This document shows positions 1-7,448 of a stretch of 26,846 bases of DNA, piece by piece. The notes beneath the pieces were generated by a model that saw nothing but the letters and a program-made list of their open reading frames with translations, made no database searches and was not told the DNA's origin. The first letter of the stretch is position 1; every line of letters starts with the position of its first letter. A program made the position numbers and the translations under genes. The stretch is from Oscillospiraceae bacterium (GTDB lineage: Bacteria; Bacillota_A; Clostridia; Oscillospirales; Oscillospiraceae): contig JAFOBK010000188.1 of the NCBI GenBank assembly GCA_017381835.1, forward strand, positions 1 through 26,846, read 5' to 3'.

Positions 1-453
1 GAAGGCCACGACAAGTGGGCTAACAAGGTTGACGGCGCTACCATCATCGTTGAGGTTGCTGTCTCCGCTACCACCGAGGCTGTTGACGTTCAGAACGCTG
101 CTAACGCTCTGCTGGCAAAGGCTGACCTGGCTGCAGTCTTCTGCTCCAACGAAGGCACTGTTACCGGCTTCCTGTCCGCTGTTTCCGACGGCGAGGATCT
201 GGCTGATGGCGCTAAGTACGCTGACCTGATCGTTGCTGGTTTCGACGCTGGCGCTGCTCAGAAGAACGCTGTCCGTCAGGGCTGGTTCTACGGCTCCGTC
301 ACTCAGGACCCCTACCACATCGGTTACTACGCTGTTGAGATGGCTATCGCAGCTGCTAACGGCGAGCCCGTTGCTGATAAGGACACCGGCGCTCAGTGGT
401 ACAACGCTGAGAACATCGACGATCCCATGATCGCTCTGCTGGTTTACGACTAA
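1..453 (+). CDS. Sugar ABC transporter substrate-binding protein, C-terminal part (5' truncated)
   Basis: The gene is already open at the window edge and reads in frame 1 to TAA at 451-453, giving 150 residues of the C-terminal lobe. The pattern is that of a ribose/rhamnose-type periplasmic-binding protein (Peripla_BP_4 family): a helix-rich stretch, then 'FCSNEGTVTGF', then a strand ending 'LIVAGFDAGAAQKNAV', then 'GSVTQDPYHIGYYAVEMA', which is the usual order of sugar-contacting loops near the C-terminus. The protein would be exported or lipid-anchored and deliver a sugar to an ABC permease encoded upstream, outside the window. Codons are strongly biased (GCT, CTG, GAC, AAC), as in highly expressed genes. 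A strong terminator follows, so the catabolic genes downstream are probably transcribed separately. The sugar cannot be told from this fragment; the neighbours suggest a hexose, ketose or polyol. Confidence 0.85.
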   Translation, partial: EGHDKWANKVDGATIIVEVAVSATTEAVDVQNAANALLAKADLAAVFCSNEGTVTGFLSAVSDGEDLADGAKYADLIVAGFDAGAAQKNAVRQGWFYGSVTQDPYHIGYYAVEMAIAAANGEPVADKDTGAQWYNAENIDDPMIALLVYD

Positions 454-493
454 TTCGTACCCGGAACTGAATCAATCCTAACGGCTTGAACCG

Positions 494-522
494 ACCGGCA
501 CCACTTCGGTGGTGCCGGTTTT
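494..522 (+). terminator. Rho-independent terminator after the binding-protein gene
   Basis: A perfect 11-bp stem (494-504 with 509-519) is closed by a TTCG tetraloop and followed by a short T run. It lies 41 bases after the stop codon. The UUCG loop makes it unusually stable. Confidence 0.9.
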
Positions 523-545
523 GTCAGTCGGGGAGGCCCGACAGC

Positions 546-707
546 CAATTCGTGCACAGCTGGTCAGTGAACGGTGGGCCTTTGGGTACCGCTCGGTATC
601 GTTACGTTATCTTCATCGGCAGTGCGGTTTTGTCCGTAGCACGGACAGGCAATTCGTGCCCGGTGCAGAGTTAATCGAAAAGCTCCTGGGTACCGCTCGG
701 TATCGTT
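546..707 (+). repeat. Two tandem copies of a 104-bp unit (GGGTACCGCTCGGTAWCGTT family)
   Basis: The block CAATTCGTGC occurs at 546 and 650, and GGGTACCGCTCGGTATCGTT at 584 and 688. Both pairs are offset by exactly 104 bases, so this is a tandem duplication whose interior has diverged. A third, single copy with the same two blocks in the same order lies at 15981-16040. The 454-848 gap otherwise holds the terminator above and a partial GTCATTGCGA element; no gene is visible in it. Confidence 0.8.
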
Positions 708-732
708 CCTGCGCCGCAAACTGTTTATCCAC

Positions 733-772
733 GTCATTGCGAGGGCATTTATGCCCGTGGCAATCCGTTCCC
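733..772 (+). repeat. Partial GTCATTGCGA-type repeat element (left end only)
   Basis: GTCATTGCGA followed by a small hairpin (GGGCATTTATGCCC) and GTGGCAATCC matches the left half of the full elements at 7321-7407, 13098-13183 and 21385-21469. The right half is absent. After it, a TATACA-N7-TGTATA dyad at 790-808 could be an operator for the kinase operon, but no convincing -35/-10 pair is seen there. Confidence 0.65.
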
Positions 773-848
773 TTTTCACCGCTGAATGGTATACATGCCT
801 TGTGTATAGCATTGAACTGTGAAGACAGAGGAAACTGGAGGTACATAC

Positions 849-2321
849 ATGGCAAAAATGAGAAATCTTTTGGCATTTGACCTGGGCGCCAGCAATGGCC
901 GTGCGATCCTGGGCCAGTTCGACGGTGAGAAAATCACCATGACCGAGCTGCACAGATTCGAGAACAACTATGTGGAAATGAACGGCGTGTTCTACTGGGA
1001 CACCCCCTATCTCTACAACAATCTGAAGAAGGGCCTTCAGGCCTTCAAGCAGGGTGGCTACGGCGACCTGGACTCCTTCGGCATCGACACCTGGGGTGTT
1101 GACTACGGCCTGCTGGACAAGAACGGTCACCTGGCTGGTGTACCCCGTTCCTACCGTCTGGGTGTGCAGGCTGATATCGACGCTGTTCTGGAGAAGATTC
1201 CCGCTGAGGAACTCTACAGCCGCACCGGTATCGACACCAAGCTGACCTTTAACACCATCTATCAGCTCTACCGCAGACTCCGTGAAGAGGATTCCGCTCT
1301 GGAATGCGCTGAGACCATGCTGCTGACTCCCGACCTGCTGGGTTACTTCCTGACAGGCGCAGCCGGCACCGAGTACACCATCGCAACCACCACCGGTCTT
1401 TACAACCCCACCACCAAGGATTGGGACTGGCAGACCATCGAGGAACTGGGTCTTCCCAAGAAGATCTTCACTCCCATCGACAAGACCGGCACCATCCGCG
1501 GCTACCTGCGTCAGGAGCTTCAGGAAGAGATCGGCCTGAACGCCGCTGCATTCGTAGCTGTTGGCAGCCATGACACTGCATCCGCAGTTGCCGCAATCCC
1601 CGGTAAGGGCAGCTTCGCATTCTGCTCCTCCGGTACCTGGTCTCTGTTTGGCGCGGAAATGGACAAGCCCGACCTGAGTCCCGAGGCTCTTTCCCGCAGC
1701 TTCTCCAATGAAGGCACTATCCAGGGTTCTTACCGTCCCCTGAATAACATCGTTGGCATGTGGATCATCCAGGAATGCCGCCGCGACTGGCAGAAGCAGG
1801 GCATCGAGCTGAGCTGGGATGCCATCGTGGAAGCCGCCAAGGCTGCTACTCCTCTGGTTTCTGTTATCAACCCCGACGCTCCCGACTTCTATGCCGGCGG
1901 CAACATGGTTCAGAAGATCAAGGACTACTGCCGTAACACCAATCAGCCCGTCCCCGAAACTGTGGGTGCTGTGGCTCGCTGTGTTTACGAGTCCCTGGCT
2001 CTGAAGTACCGCAATGCTCTGGAGGGTCTGGAAGCTATGAAGGGTCAGCGCATCGACTCTCTGAACATCGTCGGCGGCGCTATCAACAATAAGTTCCTGG
2101 ATCAGCTGATCGCTGACGCTCTGGACCGCGAAGTGGTCACCGGCCCCGTGGAAGGCGCTGCCATCGGTAACCTGCTGACTCAGGCTATGGCCCTGGGCGA
2201 TATCAAGGATCTGGACGCTCTGCGTCAGGTGGTCCGTAATTCCGAATCTGTTGAAACCTGGACTCCCAACCATACGGCAGCCTGGGATGAAGCATATGAA
2301 ACTCTGTTAAAACTTTTATAA
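849..2321 (+). CDS. rhaB: Rhamnulokinase-family (FGGY) carbohydrate kinase
   Basis: 490 residues, the usual length for RhaB. The N-terminal FGGY domain opens with the phosphate-binding loop 'FDLGASNGRAI' (residues 10-20), followed by 'FGIDTWGVDYGLLD' (77-90). The catalytic base is D242 in 'SHDTASAVAAIP', and 'SSGTWSLFG' is at 260-268. The C-terminal domain carries 'ESLALKYR' and 'GPVEGAAIGN'. The family phosphorylates L-rhamnulose at O1 using ATP. The start at 849 is chosen for GGAGG at 837-841, 7 bases upstream; an in-frame ATG at 819 lacks such a site. Odd points: from memory of the family, the usual YRDxRT substrate-loop motif is here 'YRLGVQ', and GGGSQN is 'GGAINN', and no rhaA or rhaD lies nearby. 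Another L-ketohexose, for example L-sorbose, is therefore a reasonable alternative substrate. The family call is firm; the substrate is not. Confidence 0.85.
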   Translation: MAKMRNLLAFDLGASNGRAILGQFDGEKITMTELHRFENNYVEMNGVFYWDTPYLYNNLKKGLQAFKQGGYGDLDSFGIDTWGVDYGLLDKNGHLAGVPRSYRLGVQADIDAVLEKIPAEELYSRTGIDTKLTFNTIYQLYRRLREEDSALECAETMLLTPDLLGYFLTGAAGTEYTIATTTGLYNPTTKDWDWQTIEELGLPKKIFTPIDKTGTIRGYLRQELQEEIGLNAAAFVAVGSHDTASAVAAIPGKGSFAFCSSGTWSLFGAEMDKPDLSPEALSRSFSNEGTIQGSYRPLNNIVGMWIIQECRRDWQKQGIELSWDAIVEAAKAATPLVSVINPDAPDFYAGGNMVQKIKDYCRNTNQPVPETVGAVARCVYESLALKYRNALEGLEAMKGQRIDSLNIVGGAINNKFLDQLIADALDREVVTGPVEGAAIGNLLTQAMALGDIKDLDALRQVVRNSESVETWTPNHTAAWDEAYETLLKLL

Positions 2322-2342
2322 TTATAAAGGAGACGAATGATC

Positions 2343-3221
2343 ATGAGCGTAGATATGACTAAGTGGCAGGAAATTGCCAAGGCAAACATCCACAACCGTC
2401 CCGCAGGCCAGGGCCGTCTGGCTGGTAAGATCACCATCGTTACCGGTGCCGCACAGGGCTTCGGCAAGGGCATTGCTGAAGAGCTGTACAAAGAGGGTGC
2501 AACCATCATCGTCGCTGACATGAACCTGCCCCTGGCTGAGTCCGTTGCAGCAGAAATGGGCGAGCGCGCATGGGCAATCGGCGTTAACGTCTCCGATGAA
2601 GAGTCCTGCGCTAACATGGTTGCTCAGGTTGTCGAAAAGTTCGGCGGTCTAGATATCATGGTCGCTAACGCAGGTGTTGTCCGCTCCGGCCCCATCGCTG
2701 AGTTCGAGAAGAAGGACTTCGACTTCGTTACCGCTATCAACTACACCGGTCTGTTCCTGACCTGCAAGTACGCTGCCATCATCATGGAAGCACAGCACGA
2801 GGCTGATCCCGAGGCTATGTTCGATATCATCGCTATGTCCTCCAAGTCCGGCCTGGAAGGCTCCAACAAGAACTTTGCTTACGCAGGTTCCAAGTTCGGC
2901 GCTATCGGCCTGGTTCAGTCCTTCGCTCTGGAGCTGGCTGCTTACAACATCAAGGTCAACGCTATCTGCCCCGGCAACTACCTGGATGGCCCCCTGTGGT
3001 CCGACCCCGTCCGCGGTCTGTTCGTTCAGTACCTGCAGGCCGGCAAGGTTCCCGGCGCTAAGACCGTTGAGGATGTCCGTAAGTTCTACGAGTCCAAGAC
3101 TCCCATCCATCGCGGCTGCCTGCCCATCGACGTTGCCCGCGCTGTTATGTACTGCGTTGAGCAGAAGTACGAGACCGGCCAGGCTCTGCCCGTAACCGGC
3201 GGCCAGGTCATGCTGAACTGA
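2343..3221 (+). CDS. SDR-family dehydrogenase, sorbitol-6-phosphate 2-dehydrogenase (SrlD)-like
   Basis: 292 residues from ATG 2343; ATG 2337 is also possible. The AAAGGAG at 2326-2332 is 10 bases from the first and 4 from the second. A Rossmann fold starts at 'TGAAQGFGKG' (34-43), with 'VANAG' at 107-111. The catalytic Ser167 lies in 'MSSKSG', with Tyr180 and Lys184 in 'YAGSK'. The C-terminal part, 'FYESKTPIHRGC' followed by 'VTGGQVML', matches my recollection of SrlD/SorD, which oxidise D-glucitol-6-phosphate to D-fructose-6-phosphate with NAD+. About 25 extra residues precede the core fold. The gene lies 21 bases after the kinase and 13 before the PHP gene, so it is clearly in the operon. 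With the SorE-like gene two genes on, it suggests a ketose-1-phosphate to hexitol-phosphate to fructose-6-phosphate route. The SDR call is firm; the substrate is inferred. Confidence 0.85.
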   Translation: MSVDMTKWQEIAKANIHNRPAGQGRLAGKITIVTGAAQGFGKGIAEELYKEGATIIVADMNLPLAESVAAEMGERAWAIGVNVSDEESCANMVAQVVEKFGGLDIMVANAGVVRSGPIAEFEKKDFDFVTAINYTGLFLTCKYAAIIMEAQHEADPEAMFDIIAMSSKSGLEGSNKNFAYAGSKFGAIGLVQSFALELAAYNIKVNAICPGNYLDGPLWSDPVRGLFVQYLQAGKVPGAKTVEDVRKFYESKTPIHRGCLPIDVARAVMYCVEQKYETGQALPVTGGQVMLN

Positions 3222-3234
3222 TAGAGGAACAGCC

Positions 3235-4389
3235 ATGATCGATATCAATGTTCTGAACCTGCTGAACGCACCTACCCGGGAAGAGCGTATCGCAAATCTG
3301 CGTGAGGTCCTGAAGACCACCACCTTCCCCGAAATGGTGCCTCAGTACATCAATAACCACATCCACACCACCTACTCCTTCTCTTCTTACTCTCCCACCG
3401 CAGCAGTTTACGCTGCCCGTATGGAGGGTCTGTGCACCGCCGGTATCATCGACCATGACTCTATTAGCGGCGCCGAGGAGTTCCTGGAGGCTGCCGAGAT
3501 CATCGGCATCCCCGTTACCATCGGTATGGAAGCCCGCATTTCCATGGACGGCACCCGTCTGGAAGGCCGCCGTACCAACAACCCCGATCAGGTGGGCGTT
3601 TCCTACATGACCATCCAGTCTGTACCCCACGACAAGATCGCTACTTTGACCGAGTTCTTCAAGCCCTACCAGGCTGCCCGTCATGAGCGTAACCGTAAGA
3701 TGATCGCAAAGATCAACGAGCTGGTTGGCGTAGAGCTGGACTACGACCGTGATGTTCTGCCCCTTTCCGAGGCCGCTAATAACGGCGGTGTCACCGAGCG
3801 CCATCTGATGTACGCACTGGCCATTGAGCTTACGAAGCAGGTGGGCAAGGGCGAGCCCATGATCGAGAAGCTGACTTCCTTGGGCATGAACCTGAGCGAA
3901 AAGCAGAAGGCACTGCTCAGCGATACCCAGTACCCCTTCTACGAGTACGATGTGCTGGGCATGCTGAAGGGCACCTTCGTTCCCAAGATCTTCATCGACG
4001 CTACCACTGAATGCCCCAACCTGAAGGACATGGTGAAGCTGTGCAATGAGATCGACGCATACCTGTGCTACGCTTACCTGGGCGACGTGGGCGACTCCGT
4101 CACCGGCGATAAGAAGGCCCAGAAGTTCGAGGACGATTACCTGGACGATGTGTTCGAGTGCCTGAAGGAAGAGGGCGTTAAGGCCGTCACCTATATGCCC
4201 ACCCGTAACACGCCCGCTCAGCTGGAGCGCCTGAGAGGCCTCTGCGACCAGTACGGCATGTTCCAGATCTCCGGTGAGGATATCAATACTCCCCGCCAGA
4301 GCTTCATCATCAAGGCTATGGAGAACCCCATGTTCCAGAACCTGATCGATGCTACCTGGAAGCTGATCGAGCACGAGAAAAATACTTAA
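3235..4389 (+). CDS. PHP-domain metal-dependent hydrolase, unknown substrate
   Basis: 384 residues. The PHP (polymerase and histidinol phosphatase) fold is shown by motif I 'NHIHTTYSFSSYSP' (H42, H44), motif II 'IIDHDSISG' (D73, H74, D75), motif III 'IGMEARI' (E99) and a C-terminal 'GEDINTP' that probably gives the last metal ligand. H190 in 'TERHLMYA' may be another ligand. Such proteins bind two or three metal ions and hydrolyse phosphoesters, although some family members act on other bonds. It lies between the two dehydrogenase genes, 13 and 30 bases from its neighbours, so its job is probably tied to the sugar-phosphate intermediates: detoxifying a dead-end phosphate, recycling, or acting on a conjugated substrate. 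It is cytoplasmic, with no signal peptide. I do not recognise a characterised orthologue. Confidence 0.8.
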   Translation: MIDINVLNLLNAPTREERIANLREVLKTTTFPEMVPQYINNHIHTTYSFSSYSPTAAVYAARMEGLCTAGIIDHDSISGAEEFLEAAEIIGIPVTIGMEARISMDGTRLEGRRTNNPDQVGVSYMTIQSVPHDKIATLTEFFKPYQAARHERNRKMIAKINELVGVELDYDRDVLPLSEAANNGGVTERHLMYALAIELTKQVGKGEPMIEKLTSLGMNLSEKQKALLSDTQYPFYEYDVLGMLKGTFVPKIFIDATTECPNLKDMVKLCNEIDAYLCYAYLGDVGDSVTGDKKAQKFEDDYLDDVFECLKEEGVKAVTYMPTRNTPAQLERLRGLCDQYGMFQISGEDINTPRQSFIIKAMENPMFQNLIDATWKLIEHEKNT

Positions 4390-4419
4390 TTTACTATATA
4401 TTACAGGAGGAATTTCATT

Positions 4420-5679
4420 ATGATGACCAAAGCTGTCCGTATTTACGGCAAGAATGATCTGCGCCTGGACGATGTCCAGCTGCCCGAAGTTGGTCCCGAC
4501 GACGTTCGTATCCGCGTAGTTTCCGACTCCCTGTGCATGTCTTCCTACAAGGCAGCCATCGAGGGCGGCGACCACAAGCGTATTCCCGATAACTGCCACG
4601 AGAACCCCACCGTTCTGGGCCACGAGTTCTGCGGCGATATCGTAGAAGTCGGCGAAAACTGGAAGCATAAGTATAAGCCCGGCGACAAGTTCGTTATCCA
4701 GCCCGCTCACTACCACAAGGGCTCCCAGATGGCTCCCGGCTACTCCTACAACTACTGCGGCGGTAACGCACAGTACGGCAATGTCCCCATCGAGACTCTG
4801 CTGGAAAACTGCCTGCTGCCCTACGACTCCGAGACCTACTACTTCGGTTCTCTGGCTGAGCCTCTGAGCTGCGTTATCGGTACCTTCCACGCTATGTACC
4901 ACACCAAGGCCGGTTCCTATGTCCATGAGATGGGCATCAAGGAGGGCGGCAAGATGGCACTGCTGGCATCTGTTGGCCCCATGGGTCTGGCTGCTATCGA
5001 CTACGCTATCCACTGCGACCGTAAGCCCAGCCTGCTGGTCGTCACCGATATCGACGAAGCTCGTCTGCAGCGCGCAGCTTCCATCTACACCGTAGAGGAC
5101 GCAAAGGCAAACGGCATCGAGCTGCACTACGTCAACACCCGCATGGAGAACGCTACCGCTTACCTGCGTGAGCTGACCGGCGGCACCGGCTACGACGATG
5201 TAGTCTGCTTCGCTCCTGTCAAGCCCGTCATCGAGCAGGCTGACGATATCCTGGGCTTCGACGGCTGCCTGAACTTCTTCGCAGGCCCCACCGACTCCCA
5301 GTTCAAGGCTCCCTTCAACTGGTACAACGTCCACTACCTGTACACTCACGTTGTCGGTACCTCCGGCGGCAACACCAACGATATGCAGGAAGCTATCGCT
5401 ATGATGAACGCAGGCAAGCTGAATCCCTCCGGCCTGGTCACTCATATCGGCGGTCTGAATGCTGTTATCGACACCACCCTGAACCTGCCCAAGATCCCCG
5501 GCGGCAAGAAGCTGATCTACACCCAGATCGACCTGCCTCTGGCAGCTATCTCCGACTTCGAGGAGCTGGGCAAGACCGATCCCATGTTCGCTGAGCTGGA
5601 CCGTCTGTGCAAGGAGAACAACAACCTGTGGAACCCCGCAGCTGAGAAGTACCTGCTGGCTAACGCTAAGAAGATCTAA
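4420..5679 (+). CDS. sorE: Zinc-dependent alcohol dehydrogenase, L-sorbose-1-phosphate reductase (SorE)-like
   Basis: 419 residues, a medium-chain dehydrogenase. Catalytic zinc ligands are visible as C39 ('DSLCMSSYK'), H68-E69 ('GHEFCGDI') and E147 ('LAEPLSCVIG'). The structural-zinc cysteine cluster of classical alcohol dehydrogenases is absent. The nucleotide-binding region has 'ASVGPMGLAAIDYA' (183-196). Segments such as 'PGYSY', 'GCLNFFAGP', 'GTSGGNTNDM' and 'PGGKKLIYT' agree with my memory of SorE, which reduces L-sorbose-1-phosphate to D-glucitol-6-phosphate with NAD(P)H. An AGGAGG lies about 8 bases before the ATG. It is fourth in the operon and ends 62 bases before the next gene, with a hairpin between. 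Enterobacterial SorE works behind a PTS importer; here the linked importer appears to be ABC-type, so a kinase would have to make the phosphate. Confidence 0.8.
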   Translation: MMTKAVRIYGKNDLRLDDVQLPEVGPDDVRIRVVSDSLCMSSYKAAIEGGDHKRIPDNCHENPTVLGHEFCGDIVEVGENWKHKYKPGDKFVIQPAHYHKGSQMAPGYSYNYCGGNAQYGNVPIETLLENCLLPYDSETYYFGSLAEPLSCVIGTFHAMYHTKAGSYVHEMGIKEGGKMALLASVGPMGLAAIDYAIHCDRKPSLLVVTDIDEARLQRAASIYTVEDAKANGIELHYVNTRMENATAYLRELTGGTGYDDVVCFAPVKPVIEQADDILGFDGCLNFFAGPTDSQFKAPFNWYNVHYLYTHVVGTSGGNTNDMQEAIAMMNAGKLNPSGLVTHIGGLNAVIDTTLNLPKIPGGKKLIYTQIDLPLAAISDFEELGKTDPMFAELDRLCKENNNLWNPAAEKYLLANAKKI

Positions 5680-5694
5680 GTTTAAATTCCATCG

Positions 5695-5721
5695 AAAGAC
5701 CTCCCCCTAAGGGAGGTCTTT
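5695..5721 (+). terminator. Hairpin between sorE-like gene and second kinase (terminator or attenuator)
   Basis: A perfect 11-bp stem (5695-5705 with 5711-5721) with a 5-base loop. The 3' arm ends TCTTT, but no T run follows, so termination may be partial. The next gene's AGGAG lies 10 bases downstream. Confidence 0.7.
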
Positions 5722-5741
5722 CCTAAAATAAGGAGTATTTT

Positions 5742-7313
5742 ATGGATTTTTCCAAGACTATATTGGGCATTGAGCTGGGCTCCACCCGTATCAAGGGTGT
5801 GCTGATCGATGAAAATCACCAGGTCATCGCCTCCGGTTCCTATGGCTGGGAAAATAAGCTGGAAAACGGTGTCTGGACTTATGCCCTGGCTGACGCGGTG
5901 AAGGGTGTGCAGACTTGTTTTGCGGAAGTGAAGGCAGATGCGGAAGCCAAGTTCGGCAAGCCTCTGACCACCGTAGGCGGTATCGGCGTGTCCGGTATGA
6001 TGCACGGCTACCTGGTATTTGATAAGGACGGCAATCAGCTGGCACCTTTCCGCACCTGGCGCAATACCATCACCGCTGCCGCATCCGCAGAGCTGACGGA
6101 GCTGTTTCAGTTCAACATTCCCCAGCGCTGGAGCATTGCCCATCTGTATCAGGCGATCCTGAACGGCGAGGAGCATGTGAAGGAGATCGGCAGACTCACC
6201 ACCCTGAGCGGTTATATCCACACCCTGCTCACCGGCAGCTTCGTCACCGGTATCGACGAAGCCTCCGGTATGTTCCCTTATGACGATACCATCGGCGACT
6301 TTGACGCAGAGCGTGTTGCCAAGTTTGACGCACTGGTAGAAAAATACGGCTTCCCCTGGAAGCTGAGAGAGATCCTTCCCCAGGTTTTACCCGCAGGTGC
6401 CTGCGCAGGCTGCCTGAGTGAGGAAGGCGCAAAGCTGCTGGACGTTACCGGAACTCTCCAGGCCGGCATTCCCATGTGTCCCCCCGAAGGTGACGCAGGT
6501 ACCGGCATGGTTGCCACCGGCGCTGTTCATCCCAGAACCGGCTCTATTTCTGCCGGTACTTCCGCATTCTCCCTGCAGGTGCTGGAGCGTCCTCTGAAGG
6601 GCTACTATCCTCAGATCGATGTGTGCTGCACCCCCGGCGGCAAGACGGTTGCCATGGCTCACTGCAATAACTGCACTTCCGATATCGATGCCTGGGTTGG
6701 CCTCTTTGCGGATGCAGCCAAGGTGCTGGGCTTTGAGGTCAGCATGAATGATCTTTACGGCAAGCTCTTCCGGGCTGCCCTGGAAGGTGACGCCGATTGC
6801 GGCGGCATCATCTCCTTCAACTACCTGGCCGGTGAGCACCTGACCGAAACTGAGGTGGGCCGTCCCATGGTGGTGCGGCTGCCCGGCGCGAAGATGAGCG
6901 CAGCCAACTTTATGCGCTCACAGCTGAATGCAGCGGTTGCAACTCTGCGGCTGGGTATGCAGCTGCTCCAGGAAAAAGAGCAGGTGGAGAGCGATATGCT
7001 CTTAGGCCATGGCGGCTTCTTCAAGACTCCCGGTGTGGGTCAGCAGATCCTGGCCAATGCTCTGAATGTGCCTATTTCCACCATGGAGACCGCCGGTGAG
7101 GGCGGCCCCTGGGGTATGGCACTGCTGGCAGCTTACATGGTGCGCAAGGAAGAAGGCGAGACCATGGAGGAGTACCTGAAGAATAAGGTCTTCGCCGATG
7201 CCAAGAGCGTCAGCGTGAATCCCGATCCTGCCGGTGTTGCCGGATTTGAAGTGTACCTGAACCGCTATAAGGCAGCCCTGGCAGCCGAAAAGGCCGCCGC
7301 TGCGATGAATTAA
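5742..7313 (+). CDS. FGGY-family carbohydrate kinase (ribulokinase/xylulokinase-like)
   Basis: 523 residues. The N-terminal phosphate loop reads 'GIELGSTRIKG' (9-19), with Glu11 where most FGGY kinases have Asp. Next come 'GIGVSGMMHGYL' (80-91) and 'FRTWRN' (103-108). The likely catalytic Asp251 is in 'EGDAGTGMVATG', and the second domain ends in 'GHGGFFKTPGVGQQI' and 'GEGGPWGMALLAAYM'. Family members phosphorylate pentuloses, hexuloses or polyols with ATP. The start is fixed by AGGAG at 5731-5735, 6 bases from the ATG. It shares little visible similarity with the rhamnulokinase-like protein at 849, so the two are not recent duplicates and probably act on different sugars. The C-terminus ends in an alanine-rich helix. 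The exact substrate cannot be read from sequence. Confidence 0.85.
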   Translation: MDFSKTILGIELGSTRIKGVLIDENHQVIASGSYGWENKLENGVWTYALADAVKGVQTCFAEVKADAEAKFGKPLTTVGGIGVSGMMHGYLVFDKDGNQLAPFRTWRNTITAAASAELTELFQFNIPQRWSIAHLYQAILNGEEHVKEIGRLTTLSGYIHTLLTGSFVTGIDEASGMFPYDDTIGDFDAERVAKFDALVEKYGFPWKLREILPQVLPAGACAGCLSEEGAKLLDVTGTLQAGIPMCPPEGDAGTGMVATGAVHPRTGSISAGTSAFSLQVLERPLKGYYPQIDVCCTPGGKTVAMAHCNNCTSDIDAWVGLFADAAKVLGFEVSMNDLYGKLFRAALEGDADCGGIISFNYLAGEHLTETEVGRPMVVRLPGAKMSAANFMRSQLNAAVATLRLGMQLLQEKEQVESDMLLGHGGFFKTPGVGQQILANALNVPISTMETAGEGGPWGMALLAAYMVRKEEGETMEEYLKNKVFADAKSVSVNPDPAGVAGFEVYLNRYKAALAAEKAAAAMN

Positions 7314-7320
7314 ATATGCT

Positions 7321-7407
7321 GTCATTGCGAACCAGTCCGCAGACTGGTGTGGCAATCTCCTTCTTAAACTGGGGATTGCCACGGTCACTTCATGACCTCG
7401 GAATGAC
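7321..7407. repeat. GTCATTGCGA-type palindromic repeat element, copy 1
   Basis: An 87-bp element with ends GTCATTGCGA and TCGGAATGAC. It contains nested inverted repeats: ACCAGT/ACTGGT, then GTGGCAATCTCC/GGGGATTGCCACG around a spacer, then GTCA/TGAC. There is no coding capacity. It fills most of the gap between the two kinase genes. Related copies lie at 13098, 19607 and 21385, with a half copy at 733. Confidence 0.85.
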
Positions 7408-7448
7408 GGAGAAAAATGTAGTATTCCTAATACGAAAGGAACATTCCT

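Noticed and set aside
819..848. Upstream ATG for the rhamnulokinase-like gene
   Set aside because: It would place GGAGG inside the coding region and add ten residues not typical of the family; ATG 849 is correctly spaced.
564..2273. Long minus-strand open frame (569 codons) opposite the rhamnulokinase-like gene; similar ones at 3208-5445, 11706-13409, 13920-15983 and 25408-26799
   Set aside because: They are exact shadows of well-supported genes. The lineage avoids TTA, CTA and TCA codons, which keeps the antisense frame free of stops. The translations are low-complexity Leu/Gly/Val/His-rich and lack ribosome sites or recognisable domains.
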